Source of the DNA: Actinoplanes sp. NBRC 103695
Lineage (GTDB): Bacteria > Actinomycetota > Actinomycetes > Mycobacteriales > Micromonosporaceae
DNA: 64,000 nucleotides
Assembly (NCBI RefSeq): GCF_030269485.1
Contig: NZ_BSTL01000028.1
Coordinates: forward strand, 62,001-126,000
Reading direction: 5' to 3'
The notes below the pieces were generated by a model. That model worked only from the letters and a program-made list of their open reading frames with translations, did not search any database and was not told the DNA's origin. The translations under genes were made by a program, and so were the position numbers. Position 1 is the stretch's first letter, and every line of letters starts with the position of its first letter. Shown here in pieces: positions 23,577-31,545 of this stretch.

Positions 23577-25987
23577 TGGCCTACACCCTCGGCGTCGATC
23601 TCGGCACCACGTACACGGCTGCCGCCGTGCGCACCGACGGGCCCGCGCCGATCGGACAAGGCCCGTTCGGCCCGGCCCAGATCGGACAGGCCCAGATCGT
23701 GCAGCTGGGCAGCCGGCGCGCCGAGATCCCGTCGCTGGTGTTCCTCCGCGAGGACGGCGTGGTGCTGGTCGGCGACGCCGCCGAGCGTCGCGGCGCCCGC
23801 GAGCCCGCGCGCCTGGCCCGCGAGTTCAAACGCCGGTTGGGTGACCCGGTGCCGGTGCTGGTCGGTGGCTCGCCGATCCCGGCGCACGCGTTGATCGCCC
23901 GCGTCATGGAGCACGTGCGGGAGACCGTGATCCGCGGTCAGGAGGGTCCGCCCGCACGGGTCAGCGTCACCCATCCGGCGAACTGGGGTCCGTACAAACG
24001 GGAACTGCTCCTGCAGGCGATGACCTTGGCCGAGGTGCGCGACGTCGAGCTGCGCACCGAGCCGGAGGCCGCCGCGGTGCAGTACGCGTCGCAGGAACGG
24101 GTCCGGCCCGGCGAGGTGGTCGCCGTGTACGACCTGGGCGGCGGCACCTTCGACGCGGCGGTTCTGCGCAAGACCGACACCGGGTTCCAGCTGCTCGGCG
24201 AGCCGGCCGGCATCGAGCAGCTGGGCGGCGGCGACTTCGACGAGGCGGTGCTCGCGCACGTCGTCGACCAGCTGGGCCCACTGGCCGCCGACCTCGATCC
24301 CGCCGACCCGGCCGTGGTGGAGGCGCTCGGCCAGCTGCGCCGGGAGTGCGTGGTCGCCAAGGAGGACCTGTCCTCGGACACCGAGGTGCTGATCCCGGTC
24401 GCGTTGCCGTCGGTGCACACCCGGGTACGGCTCAACCGGTCCGAGTTCGAGCGGATGATCAGCCCGGCGCTGCGCGAGACGGTCGCGGCGATGCGGCGGG
24501 CGCTGCGCTCGGCCGGGGTCGACGCGGGCGCCCTGCGGTCGATCCTGCTGGCCGGGGGGTCGTCGCGGATTCCGCTGGTCAGCGAGTTGTTGTCCACCGA
24601 GTTCGGGCGGCCGCTGGTACTGGACGCGAACCCGGAGCACAGCATCGCGCTGGGCGCGGCCCTGGCCTCCGGCACGACCGTCATGGCCGCTCCCCCGGCC
24701 CGCCCCGTCGCCGCCGCTGTCGTCTCGGCGCCGGCCCGGCCGATTCCGGATGCTCTCGCCCCGCCGTACCCGAATGCTCCCGCCCCGCCGCACCCGAATG
24801 CTCCCGCCCCGCCGCACCCGAATGCTCCGGCCCGGCCGTACCCGACCGCTCCGTACCCGACGAAGGCGCAAGGATCCCCTCTCCTCGCCGTTCCGCCCGC
24901 GCGGACGATCTCTCCGCCGGCGCCCGCGCCGCTGCTTCCGGCGCAGCCGAAGCGGACCGGGCGCGCGGCCGCGATCACCGCCGCCGCGCTGGCCGTGGCC
25001 TTGATCGCCGGCGGCACGACGTGGTTCCTCCTCGCGAACAACGGCGACGAGGACAACCGAGGTGGCGGTCCCACCCCGGGCACCGGCGCGAGCCTCGGCG
25101 TCGCACCGTCGACCGTCGCACCACAGATCGTCGGCGCCTGGAAGCGGCTGGCCGACCTGCCCGTGGCCGTCGACGGCGCCGCGGTCACCGCGTACCGGAA
25201 CAAGGTCTGGGTTGCCGGCGGGCTGGCCAAGGGTGCGAAGCTGACCAGCGTGTACGTCTTCGACCCGAGGTCCGGCAAGTGGTCCGCGGGACCCGCGCTG
25301 CCCCGGCAGACGAGTGGCGGCGTCCTGGTCGCCACGCCGTGGACGCTCTACCTCCTGGGTGGCGCGACGCAGGACGGCGGCGCCTCCACCCAGGTGCTCA
25401 AGCTCAGCCCGGACGCCACCGCCTGGCTGCCGGACGTGCCGCTGCCCGAGGCCCGGGCGGCCGGCGCGGCGGCGTTCGACGGCTCGCACGTGATCTACGC
25501 CGGCGGCGCGACGAAGGGCGGCGTGTCCGCGGACACCGTCTGGTCGCTGGAGGACGGCCGGTGGACGTCGATCGGCAGACTCTCCGAGCCACGTCAGGAC
25601 CTGGCCGCGGTCGGCGGCGACGAGGGCGGGGTGTCGGTGCTCGGCGGCCGGGACGCGCAGCGGGACACCACGTCGGGCGTGATCGACCGGATCGCCCAGG
25701 GCAAGGTCACCCGGCCGCGGACGGTCGAGGTCGACCCGCCGGTGCACAGCGGCGCGGCGGTCCGGGTGGCCGGCATCGGCACCTGCCTGGTCGGCGGCGA
25801 GACCGGCCAGGGGTACAGCGACTGGTGGTGCGACACCCCGAGCGCCACCGCGACGCAGCCGAGGCTGGACCCGCAGCGGGCCGGGCTCGGGTCGGCCCTG
25901 ATCGGCCGCACGGTGTACGTGGTCGGCGGCCACGGCGCCGGCTTCCAGGGCCTGAACCAGCTCGAGGCATTCACGGCGCCCGAATGA
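23576..25987 (+). CDS. Membrane Hsp70-like ATPase with outside Kelch-type beta-propeller
   Basis: Predicted 803 residues from the GTG at 23576. Residues 1-365 are an Hsp70/actin-fold ATPase: VDLGTTYTAAAV (phosphate 1), VAVYDLGGGTFDAAVL (phosphate 2) and ILLAGGSSRIPLVSELL (adenosine motif). The Hsp70 peptide-binding domain is missing. In its place are a Pro-rich repeat linker (about 370-460, APPHPNAP units), a helix at about 463-487 preceded by PKRTGR, and an exported Kelch-like propeller (about 515-800) with repeating VWVAGGLA, LYLLGGAT, VIYAGGAT, VYVVGGHG. It therefore joins a cytoplasmic ATPase to an outside ligand-binding propeller. It is divergent from the CIS operon and overlaps its paralogue by 4 bases. 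Confidence 0.8.
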   Translation: MAYTLGVDLGTTYTAAAVRTDGPAPIGQGPFGPAQIGQAQIVQLGSRRAEIPSLVFLREDGVVLVGDAAERRGAREPARLAREFKRRLGDPVPVLVGGSPIPAHALIARVMEHVRETVIRGQEGPPARVSVTHPANWGPYKRELLLQAMTLAEVRDVELRTEPEAAAVQYASQERVRPGEVVAVYDLGGGTFDAAVLRKTDTGFQLLGEPAGIEQLGGGDFDEAVLAHVVDQLGPLAADLDPADPAVVEALGQLRRECVVAKEDLSSDTEVLIPVALPSVHTRVRLNRSEFERMISPALRETVAAMRRALRSAGVDAGALRSILLAGGSSRIPLVSELLSTEFGRPLVLDANPEHSIALGAALASGTTVMAAPPARPVAAAVVSAPARPIPDALAPPYPNAPAPPHPNAPAPPHPNAPARPYPTAPYPTKAQGSPLLAVPPARTISPPAPAPLLPAQPKRTGRAAAITAAALAVALIAGGTTWFLLANNGDEDNRGGGPTPGTGASLGVAPSTVAPQIVGAWKRLADLPVAVDGAAVTAYRNKVWVAGGLAKGAKLTSVYVFDPRSGKWSAGPALPRQTSGGVLVATPWTLYLLGGATQDGGASTQVLKLSPDATAWLPDVPLPEARAAGAAAFDGSHVIYAGGATKGGVSADTVWSLEDGRWTSIGRLSEPRQDLAAVGGDEGGVSVLGGRDAQRDTTSGVIDRIAQGKVTRPRTVEVDPPVHSGAAVRVAGIGTCLVGGETGQGYSDWWCDTPSATATQPRLDPQRAGLGSALIGRTVYVVGGHGAGFQGLNQLEAFTAPE

Positions 25988-28251
25988 CGTACACGCTGGG
26001 AATCGACTGCGGCACCACGCACACCGCCGCGGCCGTCGCACGGGACGGCACGGTCGAGGTGCTGCGGCTCGGCGTGCGCCGGGCCGAGCTGCCGTCGCTG
26101 GTGTTCGCGGCCCCCGACGGCAGCACTGTGATCGGCGACGCCGCCGCCCGCCGGGGCGAAGGCAATCCGGGGCGGCTGGTGCGCGAGTTCAAGCGGCGCA
26201 TCGGTGACCCGGTGCCGATCCTGGCCGGTGGGTCGCCGTTCTCGGCGCACGCGCTCACCGCCCGGGTGCTGGAGCACGTGCTGCGCGCGGCGGTCACCGC
26301 CCAGGGCGGCCCGCCGAGCTCGGTGGTGCTGACCTGCCCGGCGAACTGGGGCCCGTACAAACGTGACCTGTTCATGCAGGCGGCCCGGCTGGCCGACCTG
26401 CCGCCGGCCGCGCTGCGCACCGAGCCGGAGGCCGCGGCGATCGAGCACGCGGCCGGGTCGCGGGTCCGCGACGGAGACGTCATCGCCGTGTACGACCTGG
26501 GCGGCGGCACCTTCGACGCGGCGGTGCTGCGGCGCACCCCCGGCGGCTTCGAGGTGCTCGGCCAGCCGGAGGGCATCGAGCAGCTCGGCGGCATGGACTT
26601 CGACGAGGCGGTCTTCGAGCATGTGCTGGGGTCGCTGCCGGCCGACAAGCTGGGGTCCGCCAACGACCCGGAGGTTCGGTCGGCGCTGACCCGGCTGCGC
26701 CGCGACTGTGTCGAGGCCAAGGAGGCGCTGTCCGAGGACACCGAGGTGCTGATCCCGGTGGCGCTGCCGCAGATGCACACCCGGGTCCGGCTGACCCGGG
26801 CCGAGTTCGAGGCGATGATCCGGCCGGCGCTGACCGACACGGTCGGCGCGATGCGGCGGGCGCTGCGCTCGGCCGGGGTTCCGACGGAGCAGGTGAGCGC
26901 CTTCCTGCTGGCGGGCGGCTCGTCGCGGGTGCCGCTGGTGTCCCAGTTGCTGTCCACCGAGTTCGACCGGCCGGTGGTGCTCGACCCGCACGCGGAGCAC
27001 AGCGTCGCGCTGGGTGCGGCCCGGGTGAGCGCCCAGACCCCGGCGCCGCGGCCGGCCGAGGTGACGAGCATCGTGTCTGCCCCGCCGCCGCCCACTCCCA
27101 CGCCACCCACTCCGTCGCCACCCACTCCGACGCCGCCTCCAACGCCTACTCCAGCGCCGCCGCCTCCTTCGCCCGAGCCCTCGCCGGTTCCCCAGGGCAC
27201 CACCTACGGGAAACGGCGGGAGACGCCGCCGGAGACGCCGGTGTCGGAGGTGAAGACCCGGGCGGTGCACCCGTCCGACGCCCCGACCGAGATGTTCCAC
27301 CAGGCGCCGGAGACCGAGGTCGTGGCCGCGACGCCACTCCCGCACGTGCCGGACAGCGACGACTCGCCGATGCTCCTGACCCGGGCCGGCCTGGACCGCA
27401 CCGCCGCCGCTCCCCCACCGCCCGCCGGCCCATCCGCGCCGCCCGTGAGCCCACCCGTGCCGCAGACAGCGCCCGACGCGGCACCGGGCAGCCGGCGCGG
27501 GCTGGTGATCGCCGCGGCCGCCGTCGCGGTGCTGCTCGCGATCGGGACCGCCGTCTTCTTCGTCTGGAAGGGATCGGACCGGGACGACCCGGACACCCCC
27601 GCCGCGGCCGGCCCGTCGAACAGCGCGACCGCGAGCGTGCCACCGCCGTCGTGCGGGTTCGACGACACCTTCGACGGCAGCGCCCTGGACCCGGCGTGGG
27701 AACGCACCCAACCCGGCGCCGCGCTCGCGGTCGGCGGCGGCGCGGTGACCCTGGACGCGCCGGACGGCGCCGACATCTACGCCGACCACACCGCCGCGCC
27801 GATGTTGCTGCGCGCACAGTCCGGCGACTTCACCCTCGAGGCCGACCTGACCGTCCAGGCCGACCAGTGGTACCAGGGCGCCGGCCTGGTGGTGTGGGAC
27901 AGCCCGACGTCGTTCGTCCGGCTGGAGCGTGGTTTCGGCAACGTCGGCGCGATCGTGTTCGAGTACCGCGACGGCGGCCGGCACGTCAAGGTCCACCCGC
28001 CGTCGAAGGGCCTCAAGGGCCTGGTCCGCACCGACGCCGGCCGCGTCATCCTCCAGCTGCGCCGCGAGGGGAACACGGTGCACGCCGGGTGGCGGGTGCC
28101 GGAGAAGCCCGGGTTCACCGATCTCGGCGACGCGACCATGGAGCTTCCGGAGTCCGTACGCACCGGGGTCTCGGTCTTGAACCGCGCCCAGAACGGCACC
28201 GAGCCGGAACGCTTCAGCGCGAAGTTCGACCAGGTGTCGCTGACCTGTTAG
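25984..28251 (+). CDS. Membrane Hsp70-like ATPase with outside lectin-like (DUF1349/LamG-type) domain
   Basis: Predicted 755 residues, ATG at 25984 in an ATGA overlap with the upstream paralogue. The ATPase domain (1-350) has IDCGTTHTAAAV, VYDLGGGTFDAAVL and FLLAGGSSRVPLVSQLL. A long Pro/Thr linker (about 360-500) contains a short PPTP-type repeat tract. One helix (about 505-527) precedes an exported C-terminal domain (about 560-755) that reads like a concanavalin-type sandwich (DDTFDGSALDPAW, ADQWYQGAGLVVWDSP, FVRLERGFGNVG). As in its neighbour there is no substrate-binding domain. The ATPase halves of the two are close paralogues while the outer domains are unrelated, so the pair may read two different surface signals. 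Confidence 0.8.
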   Translation: MTYTLGIDCGTTHTAAAVARDGTVEVLRLGVRRAELPSLVFAAPDGSTVIGDAAARRGEGNPGRLVREFKRRIGDPVPILAGGSPFSAHALTARVLEHVLRAAVTAQGGPPSSVVLTCPANWGPYKRDLFMQAARLADLPPAALRTEPEAAAIEHAAGSRVRDGDVIAVYDLGGGTFDAAVLRRTPGGFEVLGQPEGIEQLGGMDFDEAVFEHVLGSLPADKLGSANDPEVRSALTRLRRDCVEAKEALSEDTEVLIPVALPQMHTRVRLTRAEFEAMIRPALTDTVGAMRRALRSAGVPTEQVSAFLLAGGSSRVPLVSQLLSTEFDRPVVLDPHAEHSVALGAARVSAQTPAPRPAEVTSIVSAPPPPTPTPPTPSPPTPTPPPTPTPAPPPPSPEPSPVPQGTTYGKRRETPPETPVSEVKTRAVHPSDAPTEMFHQAPETEVVAATPLPHVPDSDDSPMLLTRAGLDRTAAAPPPPAGPSAPPVSPPVPQTAPDAAPGSRRGLVIAAAAVAVLLAIGTAVFFVWKGSDRDDPDTPAAAGPSNSATASVPPPSCGFDDTFDGSALDPAWERTQPGAALAVGGGAVTLDAPDGADIYADHTAAPMLLRAQSGDFTLEADLTVQADQWYQGAGLVVWDSPTSFVRLERGFGNVGAIVFEYRDGGRHVKVHPPSKGLKGLVRTDAGRVILQLRREGNTVHAGWRVPEKPGFTDLGDATMELPESVRTGVSVLNRAQNGTEPERFSAKFDQVSLTC

Positions 28252-28850
28252 GGCTCGTCGGGGCCCCGGGCGGCGAGCTGGATCTCTTCGAGGCCGGCGA
28301 CGCGGGACTCGACGACCTCGACCGGCGGGCCGGCCGGGCCGCGCAGCGCGGCGTCCAGGGTGGCCGTGACGACCAGATCCAGGCCGGGTTTGAGCTGGCC
28401 GCCCAGCGCCGACCAGAAGTCCGAGTTCTCGCTGCCGTCGCCGGTGCGCAGCTTGAGCGTCGGCAGCGGGCGGACCTCGGCGAACGGCCCGTGCAGGTGC
28501 TCGGCCTCGATCACCGGGTGCAGCAGCAGCGCGGACAGCACGTCGCCGAGCAGCGAATGCTCGTCGCGCACCTCGCTGGTCCACGCGGTGACCAGGTAGC
28601 GGCAGTCGACCCGGGGCAGCGGGTCGCGGCGGAAGCGGCGGCCGTCGGACTCGACGATCACCTCGCCGTAGTCGCGGTCGGCCAGGTTGGGGCGCACGTC
28701 CCAGAGGTAGAGGTCGACGGTCGGCTTGGAGGACAGCGCCGCCGACCATTCGCCGTCCGGCGCCTCGAACGCGATGTCGACGTCCCGGGCCGGCAGCGGC
28801 ACCACCTTGCGCAGGAAGGTCTCCAGCGTCTCATCGAGCAGGTGCAGCAT
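28248..28850 (-). CDS. DUF4255/Pvc16-type tail terminator (Afp16-like cap)
   Basis: Predicted 200 residues. The pattern (MLHLLDETLETFLRK, VDLYLWDVRPNLADRDYG, VDCRYLVTAWTSE, EHSLLGDVLSALLLHPVI) is that of DUF4255/Pvc16 N-terminal domain proteins, which cap the distal end of the tube and sheath. The start overlaps the ATPase gene by 20 bases. Its stop overlaps the convergent Hsp70-like gene by 3 bases. Confidence 0.9.
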   Translation of the reverse strand: MLHLLDETLETFLRKVVPLPARDVDIAFEAPDGEWSAALSSKPTVDLYLWDVRPNLADRDYGEVIVESDGRRFRRDPLPRVDCRYLVTAWTSEVRDEHSLLGDVLSALLLHPVIEAEHLHGPFAEVRPLPTLKLRTGDGSENSDFWSALGGQLKPGLDLVVTATLDAALRGPAGPPVEVVESRVAGLEEIQLAARGPDEP

Positions 28851-30741
28851 CGGCGTCTCGATTCACCAGGTCGAAGTAGCGGTCGAACTCCTTCTCGGTG
28901 CGCAGCCGCCCGAGTTTCTGGAACTCCCGTTTCACGCTGAGCACCGCGTGCCGCATGGTGATCGGGCTGTCCTCGGCGGCGGCCAGGAACGCCGCGCCCA
29001 GGGCCGCGTTGCTGATCACGCCACCGGTGATCTTGAACTGCCGGGCCAGGAAGTCCAGGTCGAGGTCGGCGACCGGTGCCGTCGAGGGGAACGCGCGGGC
29101 CCAGATCAGGCGGCGTTCCGGTTCCTCGGGCGGGACGAAGTCGACGGCCACGGCGATGCGCCGCAGGAACGCCGGGTCGATGTTGCGCTGCAGGTTGGTG
29201 GCGAGCACGACCAGCCCCTCGTACGTCTCCAGCCGCTGCAGAAGGTAGGCGACCTCGATGTTGGCGTACCGGTCGTGCGCGTCGCTCACCTCGGACCGCT
29301 TGCCGAACAGCGCGTCCGCCTCGTCGAAGAAGAGCACCAGGTCGCCGGCCGCGGCGGCACCGAAGATCCGCTCCAGGTTCTTCTCGGTCTCGCCGATGTA
29401 CTTGCTGACCACCGAGGACAGGTCCACCTTGTAGAGGTCCAGGCCGAGGTCGCCGGCCACCACCTCGGCGGCCAGCGTCTTGCCGGTGCCGGACGGGCCG
29501 GCGAACAGCGCGACGACCCCGGCGGACGGCAGCGGGCTGAACCGCCACCGGCCGTAGACGGTCTCCCGGCCGCGGTGCCGGGCGGAGAGCTCCCGCAGCT
29601 GCTCGGCCTCGGGCGGGGGCAGGATCAGGTCGTCCCAGGAGCGGCGCGGCCGGATCCGGACCGCCACGTTGTCGAGGTGGCCGCCGGCCAACCGGCGGAC
29701 CCGCGCCGAGACGCCGTCGTCGCCGGCCGCGGAGATCAGGCGGAGTTGCTCGCGGCTGAGCCGGTACGCGGGGTCGGGTTCCCGCCCGAGCGCCCGCTGC
29801 CAGTCCCCGGCGTCCGCCTCACCGTCGACGACCCGCAGTTCCCGCCACGGCCGGTCGGGCACCGACTCGAGCGGCTGCTCCCCCGGCGAGCTGAGCACGA
29901 AGCCGAGGTGGGACGCCTTGCGGATCTCGTCCCGGGCGGCCGGGCCCGGCGGCTCCGCGAGTTCCAGCACGACGGTGAGATTGCCGATCGTCGCTTCCCG
30001 GACGACCGCCGACCAGCCCGCGGCGGTGTCGGGCGGCGCGGAGATCAGAAGGCCGTCGGCCGGTACCGCCCGCAGGCGGCTCTCCCGGTCCGCGCCGTGC
30101 ACGAGGAGGAGCTCGTGGAAGTCCGACGGACCGGGGCGGATCGAGCACCCCGGAGGCAGTGCGGGGTCGGGTGCGTCGTCGCCACGCAGATGCCAGATCA
30201 GCCGGGCGCCGGCCGCGACGGCCTGGACCGCCCAGGTGCCCTCGCCGGCCAGCTGCACCAGGCCGGCGCGGAGGAGGCCGCCGGACGGCGTGATCGGCGA
30301 CGCGTCCTCGAAGATCCGGTCCAGCGTGGCCAGCGTCAGCCGCGGCAGCTGCACGGAGTCCTGCACATAGGACACCAGGCGTTGCCGTGCCGTGGACTGC
30401 TCGACCGCCACCACCAGGGCCAGCGCCTCGGCCTCGGCCACGTCCAGCCGCGCGTGGCGGACGACCGCCGCGAACCGGGAGTCGTCACCCAGCGCGGCCT
30501 CGAAGGCGGAGCGCGCCGCGGAGACCTGCGGGGCCAGCCCGGCGCGGACCGCGGCCACCCGTTCCGGCCCGGGACCGTCCAGCCCGGGCAGGGCGGCGAG
30601 CGCGCGTTCCAGCTCCTCGTGACCGACGTAGAGCCCGGCGAAGTCGCGCGGCGGGCGGCCCTCGGCGAGCCGGCTGACCAGCGCCTCGCGTTGGAGCAGG
30701 GTGTCGGCCAGGACGGCCCGGGGATCCACCGGCGATGTCAC
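28831..30741 (-). CDS. CIS-associated AAA+ ATPase (Afp15-like)
   Basis: Predicted 636 residues. A helical N-terminal region of about 380 residues is followed by an AAA+ module with Walker A GPSGTGKT (about 412-419), Walker B LVLFFDEADALFGKR and a sensor region NLQRNIDPAFLRRIAVAVDF. This is the conserved ATPase of eCIS loci, thought to help assembly or disassembly of particles. It is followed by the DUF4255 gene and preceded by the LuxR regulator with only 4 bases between, forming a second CIS operon. Confidence 0.92.
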   Translation of the reverse strand: MTSPVDPRAVLADTLLQREALVSRLAEGRPPRDFAGLYVGHEELERALAALPGLDGPGPERVAAVRAGLAPQVSAARSAFEAALGDDSRFAAVVRHARLDVAEAEALALVVAVEQSTARQRLVSYVQDSVQLPRLTLATLDRIFEDASPITPSGGLLRAGLVQLAGEGTWAVQAVAAGARLIWHLRGDDAPDPALPPGCSIRPGPSDFHELLLVHGADRESRLRAVPADGLLISAPPDTAAGWSAVVREATIGNLTVVLELAEPPGPAARDEIRKASHLGFVLSSPGEQPLESVPDRPWRELRVVDGEADAGDWQRALGREPDPAYRLSREQLRLISAAGDDGVSARVRRLAGGHLDNVAVRIRPRRSWDDLILPPPEAEQLRELSARHRGRETVYGRWRFSPLPSAGVVALFAGPSGTGKTLAAEVVAGDLGLDLYKVDLSSVVSKYIGETEKNLERIFGAAAAGDLVLFFDEADALFGKRSEVSDAHDRYANIEVAYLLQRLETYEGLVVLATNLQRNIDPAFLRRIAVAVDFVPPEEPERRLIWARAFPSTAPVADLDLDFLARQFKITGGVISNAALGAAFLAAAEDSPITMRHAVLSVKREFQKLGRLRTEKEFDRYFDLVNRDADAAPAR

Positions 30742-30745
30742 CGGG

Positions 30746-31366
30746 TCAGATCACGCCCTCGCGGGTGGCGACGGCCACCGCCTGGGCGCGGGTCCGGCAG
30801 TTCAGCTTGGTGAGGACGTCGTGCACGACGTTCTTGACGGTGCGCTCGGAGAAGCAGAGGTCCTCGGCGATGCCGCGGGTGTCCATGCCGTCGGCGAGCA
30901 GGCGCAGCACCGAACGCTCGCGCGGGTTGAGGCCGGTCGGGCCGAGGTGCGAGGTCTGGGTGACGTGCAGCAGGAGGCGGGCCAGCATGTCGCCGGGGAG
31001 GGTGACGGTGCCGGCGACGACCGCGCGGAGGCTCGCGATCAGGGTGTCCGGGGTGAGGGTGCGATGCGGCAGCACGGCGCCGACGCCGGCGTCGACGATC
31101 TCGCGGACCGCCTGCTCGTTGACGTCACGGACGGTGGCGACGAGGCGGACGCCCTTGCCGTCGGCGAGCCGGACGGCGCGGCGCAGGGTCGGTCCCGCGT
31201 ACTCGAAGACCAGAATGTCGAGGCCGGCGGTGACCGGCGCCGGGGACAGGGTCGAACTCTCGCCGCGAACCACGAAATCCGCCTGTTGCAGGCAAGCGGC
31301 CATCCCGCGCCGAACGATGGCATGACTGTCATCGATCCAGACAGTGGGCGGCCTTGTGGCTAGCAT
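30746..31366 (-). CDS. LuxR-type regulator with atypical receiver domain
   Basis: Predicted 206 residues from the ATG at 31366 (a second ATG lies 9 bases upstream; GGGGGA precedes both). The receiver has the acidic pair (VWIDDSHAIVRRG), but the phospho-acceptor position reads LDILVFEYAG, with Glu in place of Asp, and the late Lys is missing (VLPHRT). The C-terminal LuxR/NarL helix-turn-helix is intact: LNPRERSVLRLLADGMDTRG and FSERTVKNVVHDVLTKL. It heads the ATPase operon and probably controls the CIS genes. Glu at the acceptor site suggests a permanently active or ligand-controlled regulator instead of a kinase partner; none is present. Confidence 0.85.
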   Translation of the reverse strand: MLATRPPTVWIDDSHAIVRRGMAACLQQADFVVRGESSTLSPAPVTAGLDILVFEYAGPTLRRAVRLADGKGVRLVATVRDVNEQAVREIVDAGVGAVLPHRTLTPDTLIASLRAVVAGTVTLPGDMLARLLLHVTQTSHLGPTGLNPRERSVLRLLADGMDTRGIAEDLCFSERTVKNVVHDVLTKLNCRTRAQAVAVATREGVI

Positions 31367-31433
31367 GATTTCCATTCCCCCAGGTGAGCGACACCCCCGC
31401 CGCGCGAGCACATGATGCCCCGGCGAAGTCGAT

Positions 31434-31458
31434 CAGAACAATAGGGTCATCGGTTCTG
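31434..31458. promoter_or_regulatory. Inverted repeat CAGAAC-N13-GTTCTG
   Basis: Perfect 6-base arms in the 178-base divergent gap between the LuxR gene and the peptidoglycan hydrolase gene. It lies about 68 bases upstream of the regulator start. Possible autoregulatory site; short enough that chance is not excluded. Confidence 0.3.
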
Positions 31459-31508
31459 TCGGACATCCAACTGAATTGACGGATCTGATAGTCGCGCAGC
31501 CGCGCAAC

Positions 31509-31545
31509 TTGGCCGCGGTGGCTGTCGTCTCCTACGCTCGGGGGA
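31509..31545 (+). promoter_or_regulatory. Leaderless promoter of the hydrolase gene
   Basis: TTGGCC (31509-31514), an 18-base spacer and TACGCT (31533-31538) end 6 bases before the ATG at 31545. Spacing matches the Hsp70-like promoter at 23540-23576. Confidence 0.45.

Noticed and set aside
24346..25983. Long open frame running through the first Hsp70-like gene into the second
   Set aside because: It is a shadow frame: Arg/Gly/Pro-rich, no family motifs before MTYTLGIDCG at 25984.
25594..28749. Minus-strand open frame of more than 1000 codons opposite the Hsp70-like genes
   Set aside because: Opposite-strand GC-rich shadow with Arg/His/Gly-rich low-complexity translation; the plus strand has clear domains.
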